DNA from: an uncultured Collinsella sp.
GTDB lineage: Bacteria; Actinomycetota; Coriobacteriia; Coriobacteriales; Coriobacteriaceae
Direction of reading: 5' to 3'
Assembly: GCA_900755685.1 (NCBI GenBank)
Contig: CAAEHI010000051.1
Coordinates: 1 to 40,354 of the forward strand
DNA length: 40,354 nucleotides
Under the pieces are notes generated by a model. That model saw only the letters and a list, made by a program, of their open reading frames with translations. It searched no databases and was not told the DNA's origin. Positions 33,220 to 40,354 of the stretch are shown one piece after another. Position 1 is the first letter of the stretch. The number at the start of each line of letters is the position of its first letter. The position numbers and the translations under genes were made by a program.

Positions 33220-33816
33220 ATGGACAAGGCTGAGTTGCGGCGGGCAATGATTGCTCGGCGCGACGATCTCGATTTGGATGTACGGGCGGCGAAGTCTGCT
33301 GATATCTGTGCGCGGCTGGTTGAGCTGCTGGGCCGCTTGGATGCCGCGGCGCCGCGCACCGTTGCCGTCTATGCCGCGATGGGTTCCGAGGCAGACCCTG
33401 CCGCGTTTGCCGCTGCGGCCGCCGTGCGCGGCTGGCGCGTAGCCTATCCGTGCATGCTCTCGGCAATTGATGCCGCAGCTTGTGGCCAGCGCATGTGTAT
33501 GCGGGCAGTTGCCGCCGACGATGCGTCCGCGGCTCCGTTTATCGCCCACCCTACGCGGGCCTTTGCGGCCACGGACATCGACAGCAACCACTTCCCTATC
33601 GTGCCTGCCGAAGCTCTCGACATGATCGTCGTGCCGCTCGTGGCCTTCGACCAAACCGGCGCGCGCCTGGGCTACGGCGGCGGTTGCTACGACCGCTACC
33701 TGCCCATGCTCTCGCCCGCATGCCAAATCATCGGCATCGCCTTTGACGAGCAGCGTGTCGACCGCGTTCCCACCGACGCTCACGACCTGCCACTACCCCA
33801 CATCATCAGCGCCTAA
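33220..33816 (+). CDS. 5-formyltetrahydrofolate cyclo-ligase
   Basis: This enzyme (MTHFS, YgfA type) converts 5-formyl-THF to 5,10-methenyl-THF with ATP in one-carbon metabolism. The 198-residue protein starts MDKAELRRAMIARRDDL, has the ATP-binding start region and ends with the family signature GARLGYGGGCYDRYLP, then IGIAFDEQRVDRVPTDAHDLPL. A GAGGAGG ribosome site precedes the ATG; a TTG nine codons upstream lies before that site. It is in no clear operon and faces metA tail to tail. Confidence 0.94.
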   Translation: MDKAELRRAMIARRDDLDLDVRAAKSADICARLVELLGRLDAAAPRTVAVYAAMGSEADPAAFAAAAAVRGWRVAYPCMLSAIDAAACGQRMCMRAVAADDASAAPFIAHPTRAFAATDIDSNHFPIVPAEALDMIVVPLVAFDQTGARLGYGGGCYDRYLPMLSPACQIIGIAFDEQRVDRVPTDAHDLPLPHIISA

Positions 33817-33858
33817 TCGCTGCCATATCAGCCACGGCTACAGCAGTACCATCGCAGC

Positions 33859-34785
33859 CTAGTGCTCCTCGCCGGCGCGGGCTAGGTCGTAGGGCGTGGT
33901 CTGGTAGACGTAGTAGTTGAGCCAGTTGGTGTAGAACAGCTGAGCTTGGCTGCGCCAGACGTTGCGCGGCTCGGCGGAGGGGTCGTCGCCCGGGAAGTAA
34001 TGCGCCGGCACCTCCGGGTTGAGCCCGCGCTTCACATCGCGCTCGTACTCCAGGCGCAGCGTGTCGGTATCGTACTCGGGGTGGCCAAATACAAAGAAGC
34101 GACGGCTGTCGGTCGACTTGACGATGTACAGGCCAACCTCATCGGACACGGCCACGACCTCAAGCTGCGACTCGGCCTCCACGTCCTCGCGGCGCACATC
34201 GGTGTTGCGCGAATGCACGGCATAGAAACGGTCGTCAAAGCCGCGGACCAGCGGGCTTTGCGGCTTCACCAGATAATGCTCAAATACGCCACTCGCCTTT
34301 GCCGGTAGGTCGTACTTCTGGATACCGTAATGATGGTACAGACCGGCCTGCGCGCCCCAACAAATGTGCAGCGTAGAGTGCACGTGCGTGGTGGACCAAT
34401 CCATGATCTGGCAGAGCTCAGGCCAGTAGTCGACCTCCTCGAACGGCATCTGTTCCACCGGCGCGCCCGTGATGATCAGGCCGTCGTAGTGGATGTCGCG
34501 GATGTCGTCGAACGTGCGGTAGAACGTCTCCAGGTGGCCGGCGCTCACGTGCGTGGCCTCGTGCGTCTTGGTGCGCAGCAGGTCCACTTCCACCTGCAGC
34601 GGCGTGTTGGAGAGTTTGCGCATGATCTGCGTCTCGGTGGCAATCTTGGTGGGCATGAGGTTGAGGATGAGCACGCGCAACGGGCGGATGTCCTGGTGCA
34701 GCGCGCGGTACTCGGTCATGACAAAGATGTTCTCGCTCTCGAGCTGCGCAGCGGCAGGGAGGGCGTCGGGGATGCGAATGGGCAT
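33859..34785 (-). CDS. metA: Homoserine O-acetyltransferase, MetA family
   Basis: MetA activates homoserine in methionine synthesis. The 308-residue protein has the catalytic Cys142 (HICWGAQAG), His235 and Glu237 (FGHPEYD), and Lys47 (MPTK). Residue 111 is Glu in TGAPVEQ. In this family Glu111 goes with acetyl-CoA use and Gly111 (as in Escherichia coli) with succinyl-CoA, so the product is predicted to be O-acetylhomoserine. AAGGAG precedes ATG 34785. No SAM riboswitch, S-box or other methionine gene is seen next to it. Confidence 0.95.
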   Translation of the reverse strand: MPIRIPDALPAAAQLESENIFVMTEYRALHQDIRPLRVLILNLMPTKIATETQIMRKLSNTPLQVEVDLLRTKTHEATHVSAGHLETFYRTFDDIRDIHYDGLIITGAPVEQMPFEEVDYWPELCQIMDWSTTHVHSTLHICWGAQAGLYHHYGIQKYDLPAKASGVFEHYLVKPQSPLVRGFDDRFYAVHSRNTDVRREDVEAESQLEVVAVSDEVGLYIVKSTDSRRFFVFGHPEYDTDTLRLEYERDVKRGLNPEVPAHYFPGDDPSAEPRNVWRSQAQLFYTNWLNYYVYQTTPYDLARAGEEH

Positions 34786-34995
34786 GGATGCTCCTTACGA
34801 GTCAGTTGCAGCTATGGTACAACGACCGGCCCCATCCGCGCGAGCACATCGCCCAGCGATGCCGTCAGCGGCCCAAATCACTCCAAAAGTAGAGATTAAG
34901 GCATGCCCAAAAATCTATGGCGCTTTAGCCTAGCAAAGTGGCAGCAGGACGCTACAATGGTTCGACGCGAAAAACTCGGCCGAAAGGATACATAT

Positions 34996-35973
34996 ATGTA
35001 CCAGACGCGTAAGATCGGTGTGGTCGGCCAGGGCCACGTAGGAGCACATGTTGCCAACAGTCTGCTCATGCAGGGCATTGCCGATGAGCTGTACCTGTGC
35101 GATATCAACCAGGCCAAGGTGACGTCCGAGGTCCAGGACCTGCGCGACTCCCTTTCGTTTGTCCCGTACAACACCAAGATCGTCAACTGCTACGACCACT
35201 ACGAGGAGCTTGCCTGCTGCGACGTCATCGTCAACGCCGCCGGCAAGGTCGCGCTGGCCGCCGGCAACCGCGACGGCGAGCTGTTCTTTACCACCGACGC
35301 CGCCCGCACCTTTGCCAAACGCATCGTCGACGCCGGCTTTGACGGCATCTTCGTGAGCATCTCCAACCCCTGCGACGTCGTGTGCACCGAGCTGTGGCAC
35401 CTGACCGGCTACGATCCCAAGAAGATCATCGGCTCGGGCTGCGGCCTGGACTCCGCCCGCCTGCGCACCGAGATCTCCAAGAAGGTCGGCGTGAGCGCCA
35501 AGTCCATCGACGCCTACATGATCGGCGAGCACGGCTTTAGCCAGCTTGCCGCCTTTAAGGCCGCAACCATCGCCGGCAAGAGCCTCAACGAACTTCAAGC
35601 CGAGAACCCCGACAAGTATGCCTTCGACCACATGGAGATCGAGGAGCTCGCGCGCAAGGGCGGCTATGTAACCTACCAGGGCAAGCAGTGCACCGAGTAC
35701 GCCGTCGCCAACTCCGCCGCGCGCGTCTGCGCCGCCGTGCTGCACAACGAGCACGCCGTGCTTTCGGCCTCTACGCTTATGACCGGACAGTATGGCGAGG
35801 AGGGCATCTTCACCTCCCTGCCGTGCGTGATCGGTGCCGAGGGCGTCGAGGAGGTCTACACGCTGGACCTGTCCGAGCACGAGCTCGAGGGCTTCCACAA
35901 GAGCTGCCAGCACATCCGCGACAACATCGCCCAACTCGACTGGTGGGATGCCGAGGCCTACGACGCGAAGTAG
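34996..35973 (+). CDS. L-lactate / L-2-hydroxyisocaproate dehydrogenase family protein
   Basis: This 325-residue NAD-dependent oxidoreductase of the lactate/malate dehydrogenase family reduces a 2-oxo acid. It shows the Rossmann loop GVVGQGHVG, an acidic residue after beta2 (LCDINQ) for NAD, SNPCDVV, the substrate Arg in GLDSARLR and the catalytic His in IGEHGFSQ. The mobile loop (AAGKVALAAGNRDGEL) differs from that of true LDH (GANQKPGETR) and of MDH, and is closer to L-hydroxyisocaproate dehydrogenases, so branched 2-oxo acids are likely substrates. GAAAGGA precedes ATG 34996; a -10-like TACAAT is at 34953-34958. A frame open from 34903 is rejected. Confidence 0.88.
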   Translation: MYQTRKIGVVGQGHVGAHVANSLLMQGIADELYLCDINQAKVTSEVQDLRDSLSFVPYNTKIVNCYDHYEELACCDVIVNAAGKVALAAGNRDGELFFTTDAARTFAKRIVDAGFDGIFVSISNPCDVVCTELWHLTGYDPKKIIGSGCGLDSARLRTEISKKVGVSAKSIDAYMIGEHGFSQLAAFKAATIAGKSLNELQAENPDKYAFDHMEIEELARKGGYVTYQGKQCTEYAVANSAARVCAAVLHNEHAVLSASTLMTGQYGEEGIFTSLPCVIGAEGVEEVYTLDLSEHELEGFHKSCQHIRDNIAQLDWWDAEAYDAK

Positions 35974-36015
35974 GCCGCCGGCTGCCGCAACCTTGCGAAT
36001 CTATGCGCGATACTA

Positions 36016-36058
36016 AGCGGGCCGCGCCGGAAACCCACCGGCGCGGCCCGCTTTTTTG
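36016..36058 (+). terminator. Terminator of the dehydrogenase gene
   Basis: A perfect 15 bp stem (36016-36030 with 36038-36052) has a 7-base loop and is followed by six T residues. Confidence 0.95.
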
Positions 36059-36106
36059 ACTCACGCAGTGCCCCTGCGAATCGAAGGTGAATACTTTTCC
36101 CGTTAC

Positions 36107-37075
36107 TTAGTACTGCTCGATGCCCATGTAGCGACGAATCTCAGGGCTGTGGTCGAACACCTTTCCGCGGGCGGCGCGCAGCTCGCAGCTCATGTTGTAG
36201 AAGAAGATCGGCTCCAGGTACGAACGCACGCTGGCGGGCACCTCGCCCACGCCGTACTCGAGTGCATCGAGCACCATTACCGTATCGGTATGCGTGTTGA
36301 GGAACGCCAGCGCGCGCTCCTCCATGGGGCGGCACTCGCCCGATCCGAGCTGCACAAAGTAGAACACGCCGGGCTCGGTGGCCTCGAAGGGGCCGTGGAA
36401 GTACTCGCCGGAGTGGATGTAGCAGCAGTGCTGCCACTGCATCTCCATGAGCGAGCAGATGGCCATGGCATAGGTCTGGCTAAAGTTGGGGCCGGAACCA
36501 AGGATATAGAAGAACTTGTGCTGCTGGCAGAGCTCGGCAAAGCGATCGCCCAGCTCGGCGTTGACCTTCTCGCGGGCGGCGGGCAGCAGCGCATCCATCT
36601 GCTTGAGGCCCTCGTACATGTCAGCGAGTGCCTCGTAGCCTTCCTGCTGGTCGAGCAGCTCGGCGGCGATCAGAGCGCCGATGCCCTGCGGCACCTCGAC
36701 CTGTGACACGCCCTCGCCCCACGGATAGACCCAGGTGGTCCACTTGCCGTTATCGATCTTGGAGCCCTCGCAGTCGGTGAGGGCAACGACCTCGGCGCCG
36801 GCAGCCAGCGCCATCTCGCAGCCGTCGACGACCTCCTGCGTGTTGCCGCTGTGGCTGCAGGCAATAACGAGCGACTTCTCGCCAAGGCTCTTGGGGGCCA
36901 TCAGGCAAAACTCGCGTGCAGTGTAGACCGTCGAGGTAAACGTGGTGGCCTCGCGCTTGAGCAGCTCGTTAGCCGGCATCAGGTCGATCATCGAACCGCC
37001 GCAAGCGATCCAAAAGACGTTCTCAATCTTGCCCTTGCGCTCGATGATTTCCTGAACCAGATCATGTGCGTTCAT
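36107..37075 (-). CDS. FrlB-like SIS-domain fructosamine-6-phosphate deglycase
   Basis: The 322-residue cytoplasmic protein has two SIS domains. The first has ACGGSMIDLMPA and ACSHSGNTQEVVD, the second ILGSGPNFSQTYA and HSGEYFHGPFEA. The last segment, with its Glu and His, is the active-site region of FrlB, which splits fructoselysine-6-phosphate into glucose-6-phosphate and lysine. A related sugar-phosphate isomerase role is possible. AAGGAGG precedes ATG 37075. The GntR gene lies directly upstream and twin GntR-like operators lie between the two. No transporter or kinase for Amadori products is in the window. Confidence 0.85.
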   Translation of the reverse strand: MNAHDLVQEIIERKGKIENVFWIACGGSMIDLMPANELLKREATTFTSTVYTAREFCLMAPKSLGEKSLVIACSHSGNTQEVVDGCEMALAAGAEVVALTDCEGSKIDNGKWTTWVYPWGEGVSQVEVPQGIGALIAAELLDQQEGYEALADMYEGLKQMDALLPAAREKVNAELGDRFAELCQQHKFFYILGSGPNFSQTYAMAICSLMEMQWQHCCYIHSGEYFHGPFEATEPGVFYFVQLGSGECRPMEERALAFLNTHTDTVMVLDALEYGVGEVPASVRSYLEPIFFYNMSCELRAARGKVFDHSPEIRRYMGIEQY

Positions 37076-37131
37076 CCTGGTTTTCCTCCTTGTGTGGCGG
37101 TTTTGAACGACGACAGCTCGTACCTGCGGTC

Positions 37132-37210
37132 GTTCTATGTTGTCCTATTTATAGCACGCACGACGACGCTCGTGAAGTCATTTCACCAAACTTGTTCTAT
37201 GTTGTTCTAT
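37132..37210 (-). promoter_or_regulatory. Deglycase promoter with twin operators
   Basis: gttctatgttgtcctat (37132-37148) and gttctatgttgttctat (37194-37210) are near-identical 17-mers, each made of two half-sites ten bases apart. On the minus strand TTCACG, a 17-base spacer and TATAAA (ending near 37149) lie between them, so the copy nearer the deglycase overlaps the -10 and start point. This fits repression by the adjacent GntR/HutC-type regulator. Confidence 0.7.
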
Positions 37211-37219
37211 CTATGGACG

Positions 37220-37975
37220 TTAGATGTCGAACACGTAGCGCGAGCCCACGATCTTTTGGCGTCCGAGCAGCAAGGGCCGCTCGTCCGCATCGGTAAAGTA
37301 CGCCTCCATATAGAAGAGCGGCTCGCCGACCGGCACCTCCAGCAGCGGGGCTGCCTGAGCATCGGCAAGCGCAATCTCCACGGTGCAGGGGTCGGATTTG
37401 AGCGGCGCGCGGCCCGAATGCTCGGCAACGAGCGCAAAGATGGAATTGTCCGTGAGGTCCTTGTCGGCAAGCGTCTGCAGATAGGGATGGTCGGCCAGCA
37501 CAAAGGCGTTGTTCTCGAGCATGACGGGGATGCCGTCGGCCGTGCGCACGCGCTCGACCACGATAAGCTCGCAGCCGGGCTCTACGCCAAAGAACGCCGC
37601 ATCCTCGCGCGTCGCCGCAACCACCGTGCGCGATACCAGGCGCGCACCCGGCACCATGTCGTTGGCAGCGCAACCCTCGGAAAAGCTCTGAACGTCACCC
37701 TTCTGGACAATCTTGCGCTTGAGCTTGGGCGCGCACACGAACGTGCCCCTCCCCTGCTGGCGGTTGAGATACCCCGCGCGCGACAGCTCCTCGATGGCGC
37801 GGCGCACGGTGATGCGTCCCACGCCGTAGTACTTCGCGAGCTCCATCTCGGAAGGAATGCGCGAGCCGGATGCGTACACGCCACGCGCGATCTCGCCCTT
37901 TAGGTCGTCCATAACCTGCTGGTACAGCGGCACAGCGGACACCTCAGTGCGCTCGGTTTTATCATCGGATGCCAT
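37220..37975 (-). CDS. GntR/HutC-family regulator with UTRA domain
   Basis: The 251-residue protein has an N-terminal GntR winged helix (about 17-80: PLYQQVMDDLKGEIARGVYASGSRIPSE, then YGVGRITVRRAIEELSRAGYLNRQQGRGTFV) and a C-terminal UTRA ligand domain. Regulators of this kind sense sugar phosphates or related ligands; beside an FrlB-like enzyme, the ligand may be a fructosamine phosphate, as for FrlR. Its ATG follows the recQ stop after two bases (TAACGATG), so it may be partly translated from the recQ message. Its likely sites are the twin 17-mers at 37132 and 37194. Confidence 0.9.
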   Translation of the reverse strand: MASDDKTERTEVSAVPLYQQVMDDLKGEIARGVYASGSRIPSEMELAKYYGVGRITVRRAIEELSRAGYLNRQQGRGTFVCAPKLKRKIVQKGDVQSFSEGCAANDMVPGARLVSRTVVAATREDAAFFGVEPGCELIVVERVRTADGIPVMLENNAFVLADHPYLQTLADKDLTDNSIFALVAEHSGRAPLKSDPCTVEIALADAQAAPLLEVPVGEPLFYMEAYFTDADERPLLLGRQKIVGSRYVFDI

Positions 37976-37977
37976 CG

Positions 37978-39957
37978 TTATGCTCCATTCCGTGCATGCT
38001 CGGACTCAAACTCTTCAATCGCCGCCATAAACTGCTCGCCAAAGGCGTCGGCCTTTTTCTCGCCGATGCCGTTGACCTGGATAAGCTCGTCGCGCGTCTG
38101 TGGGCGTAGGCGGCACAGGCCGCGCAGGGCCTTGTCGGAAAAGACCATGTACGGCGCCATCTCCAGCTCCGTCGAGATTTCCTTGCGGAGGGCACGCAGG
38201 CGCTCGAACAGCTCGGCATCGTCGCCAACACGCGGGCGCTGATCCAGCTCGGCCTCCTCGCGCAGCAGATCGACGGCGCGGCGGGCGCGGGCCGAGGCCT
38301 TGCGCTTGGACGCACGACGCTTAACGGTAAAGGCGAACGCCTCATCCTCGACCTCGACGGCACGCGGACCCAGCCCCACGACCGGGTACTGCCCCTGCGA
38401 GGTGGCCAGATAACCGCGGCCGCACAGCTGGCCGATGATGTCCTTGATGCGCCCGACCGATTCGCTCGACAGCTCACCGTAGCCGCGGTCCTCGTCCAGA
38501 TGCATCTGGCGAATGCGCTCGGTGTTGCCGCCGTGGAGCACATCGGCGATGAGCGACTTGCCAAAGCGCATGGGACGCGTGGCCACGTAGCGCACGGCGG
38601 CGCGGGCCATATCGGTGACGTCCTCGACCTCGAACTGCGTGAGGCAGTTGCTGCAGTTGCCGCAGCTCTCGACGTCGTCCGTGGCGGTGCCGCCCGTACT
38701 GGCCGCGGCATGCTCGGCCGCGGCCTCGTCGCCAAAGTAGCGCAGCATGTATTCGCGCAGGCAGCCGGTGGTATTGCAGTAGCCCTCCATCTGGCTGAGC
38801 AGACGATATCGATTCTGGAGCGCCCACGCGCACTGCTCGTCGTCGAGCGCCTCATCGGCAGCATCGCCGCGGTCGATCAGAAAGCGGCGCATGCGAAAAT
38901 CGTTGCCGTTCCACAGCAAGTAGCAGCTGGCCGGGTCGCCATCGCGGCCGGCGCGGCCCGCCTCCTGGTAGTAGGCTTCGATGCTCTCGGGCACGTTGTT
39001 GTGGATCACGTAGCGCACGTTGGGCTTGTCGATGCCCATGCCAAAGGCGTTGGTGGCAACCATCACCTGGATATCGTCGTCGATAAAGGCGCGCTGGCTT
39101 TGGCGACGGGCGTCGTTGCCCATGCCGGCATGGTAGCGGCCAACGCGAATGCCGCTGGGGCCCAGCGCCTCGGCAAGCTCGCCCGCCAGCGCATCGACCG
39201 TCTTGCGGGTCGAGCAATACACGATACCGCTCTCGCTCGAATGCGCGATCACATAGTCGCGCACCCAGGCAGTCTTGGCCTTGTCGCCCATCTCCTCGCA
39301 ACCAAAGTAGAGATTCTTGCGATCGAAGCCCGTCACCACCGTCGCAGGGTTTTGCAGGCCGAGCATCTGCTGAATATCCGCACGCACGCGTTCGGTCGCC
39401 GTGGCGGTAAACGCCGCCACGATGGGGCGCTGCGGCAGGGAATCGATGAACTCACGAATCTGCAGATAGGCGGGGCGGAAATCCTGACCCCATTGGCTTA
39501 CGCAGTGGGCCTCGTCAATGGCCACGAGCGGCACGCCAATGCCGGCGGAACCCGCAGCCTCCTGCGCAAAGGCCAAAAAACGCGGCTCGAGCAAGCGCTC
39601 GGGCGCCACGTACATAAGCTGGTAGCGGCCCTCGCGCGCCCGCTTGAGCACGGTGTTTTGCTGGGCCGGAGTAAGGCTGGAGTTGAGATAGCTGGGTCGC
39701 GCACCCGCCGCGAGCAACGCACGGGTCTGGTCCTCCATAAGCGACAGCAGCGGACTCACCACAAAGGTGATGCCGGGCAGCATGAGCGCGGGCACCTGGT
39801 AGCAAATGGACTTGCCGGCACCCGTGGGCATAACACCCAGCGCATCGCGACCGGCAAGGATCGCATCGACCATGCGGTCCTGTCCCGGGCGAAACGAGGT
39901 GTAGCCAAAATAGGCGCCGAGCGTGTCGAGCGCCATCTGCTGCATGCTATCGGTCAT
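37978..39957 (-). CDS. recQ: ATP-dependent DNA helicase RecQ
   Basis: RecQ is a 3'-5' helicase in recombination and replication repair. The 659-residue protein shows the full set: FRPGQ, Walker A MPTGAGKS, DEAHCVSQWG, TATAT, the C-lobe GIVYCSTRK and ATNAFGMGIDKPNVRYVIH, motif VI QEAGRAGRDG, the RecQ zinc site (YCNTTGCLR...CGNCSNC), a winged helix, and a C-terminal HRDC domain near 570-650. A -10 (TATAAT on the minus strand, plus 39989-39994) stands 30 bases upstream. The GntR gene follows after a 2-base gap. Confidence 0.96.
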   Translation of the reverse strand: MTDSMQQMALDTLGAYFGYTSFRPGQDRMVDAILAGRDALGVMPTGAGKSICYQVPALMLPGITFVVSPLLSLMEDQTRALLAAGARPSYLNSSLTPAQQNTVLKRAREGRYQLMYVAPERLLEPRFLAFAQEAAGSAGIGVPLVAIDEAHCVSQWGQDFRPAYLQIREFIDSLPQRPIVAAFTATATERVRADIQQMLGLQNPATVVTGFDRKNLYFGCEEMGDKAKTAWVRDYVIAHSSESGIVYCSTRKTVDALAGELAEALGPSGIRVGRYHAGMGNDARRQSQRAFIDDDIQVMVATNAFGMGIDKPNVRYVIHNNVPESIEAYYQEAGRAGRDGDPASCYLLWNGNDFRMRRFLIDRGDAADEALDDEQCAWALQNRYRLLSQMEGYCNTTGCLREYMLRYFGDEAAAEHAAASTGGTATDDVESCGNCSNCLTQFEVEDVTDMARAAVRYVATRPMRFGKSLIADVLHGGNTERIRQMHLDEDRGYGELSSESVGRIKDIIGQLCGRGYLATSQGQYPVVGLGPRAVEVEDEAFAFTVKRRASKRKASARARRAVDLLREEAELDQRPRVGDDAELFERLRALRKEISTELEMAPYMVFSDKALRGLCRLRPQTRDELIQVNGIGEKKADAFGEQFMAAIEEFESEHARNGA

Positions 39958-40054
39958 GGTTTCCTAACGTCCAAGTCATCTGCCGCCGATTATACGCCGC
40001 CACGCGGACCGGTGCCGCACGGCTGTCGGCCACGGGCAACGCAATCCAAGGCGA

Positions 40055-40151
40055 ATGAGCGTGGATTTTTGGACACTTTCCGGATGAGCGTGGATAATCT
40101 CCCACTTTGAACCCGTCACCAAGCCAAAAACGGGAGATTATCCACGCTCAT
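40055..40151. repeat. Direct and inverted copies of an ATGAGCGTGGAT repeat
   Basis: atgagcgtggat occurs at 40055-40066 and, extended to 20 bases (ending aatctccc), at 40084-40103. An exact inverted copy of the 20-mer is at 40132-40151, giving a perfect 20 bp hairpin with a 28-base loop. No U-run or gene is associated with it. Confidence 0.85.
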
Positions 40152-40159
40152 TCTGCAGG

Positions 40160-40210
40160 TAGTCATTGGGGACGTTCTTGAATGACTAGTCGTTTAAGAA
40201 CGTCCCCAAT
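40160..40210. repeat. Short hairpin repeat unit, copies 2 (inverted) and 3 (partial)
   Basis: tagtcatt/aatgacta (40160-40167 with 40181-40188) encloses ggggacgttcttg, the complement of the loop of copy 1. A third, direct unit starts at 40187 (tagtcgtt, loop taagaacgtcccc) but has a decayed right arm. Together they form a long palindrome. Confidence 0.85.
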
Positions 40211-40280
40211 AAGCAATCTCTTGACAAGCGCGGAAACCCCGCAGGTTGAGCATAAGTCAGACACTATGACCCAATCCGAG

Positions 40281-40349
40281 GGCACGGAAACGACAGGAGC
40301 CCCCGCTCGTGACCGCGGGTCGGGGCTGCGACAATGTTGTTGAAGTGCC
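40281..40349. other. Structured stretch at the right edge
   Basis: ggcac (40281-40285) can pair with gtgcc (40345-40349), and inside it agcccc (40298-40303) pairs with ggggct (40322-40327), closing a further small stem. It is cut off by the window end. It may be part of an RNA or a leader of a gene beyond the window, but no known RNA family is recognised. Confidence 0.3.
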
Positions 40350-40354
40350 AGAGG

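Noticed and set aside
38500..40110. Plus-strand open frame opposite recQ
   Set aside because: Shadow frame; it also runs through the intergenic repeats.
40221..40226. TTGACA as the -35 of a plus-strand promoter
   Set aside because: No -10-like hexamer lies 16-19 bases downstream.

Overview
The window looks like chromosome of a high-GC gut actinobacterium of the class Coriobacteriia, most likely Collinsella or a close relative. This is an inference from gene content (Tad-type pilus genes, an ECF metal transporter, a Phe T-box leader before pheST, a 2-hydroxyacid dehydrogenase, orphan DUF559-like proteins) and from GC-rich third codon positions; no rRNA marker is present. That codon bias opens long false frames opposite most real genes.

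Layout. 1-1386 (minus): end of a Tad pilus operon, cpaB followed by a TadZ-like gene that runs off the left edge. 1640-5786 (minus): rsgA, then a Ca2+-type P-ATPase whose Shine-Dalgarno site lies in a leader hairpin. 6228-7688 (plus): pyk. 8106-10024: an orphan PD-(D/E)XK-like gene facing a zinc phospholipase C-like gene, their stop codons sharing CTAG. 10105-12813 (minus): three-gene ECF Ni/Co transporter behind a NikR-like operator. 13060-16653 (minus): pheS-pheT behind a T-box. 17158-18732 (plus): M32 carboxypeptidase. 18830-22495 (minus): a DUF4012 envelope protein followed by glmM. 22645-23667 (minus): EamA transporter.

23957-29318 starts with tRNA-Val(GAC) and holds mostly accessory genes: a DUF5710 protein, a small zinc-ribbon protein, a solitary HNH endonuclease, an unknown protein and an AlbA_2/HATPase regulator whose promoter is flanked by two arrays of ATCTCTC repeats. 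No integrase or transposase is visible.

29319-39957: M16C peptidase, hicAB, 5-formyl-THF cyclo-ligase, metA (Glu111, the acetyl-CoA type), an L-lactate/2-hydroxyisocaproate dehydrogenase, then on the minus strand recQ, a GntR/UTRA regulator and a FrlB-like deglycase with twin operators between regulator and deglycase. 39958-40354 is intergenic and repeat-rich; one of its hairpin units recurs at 18799-18827.

The best leads are the ATCTCTC arrays around the AlbA_2 gene, the repeated TAGTC...GACTA hairpin, the NikR-like site with a promoter buried in the pheT terminator, the leader hairpin of the P-type ATPase, and the large palindrome before the orphan nuclease-like gene.
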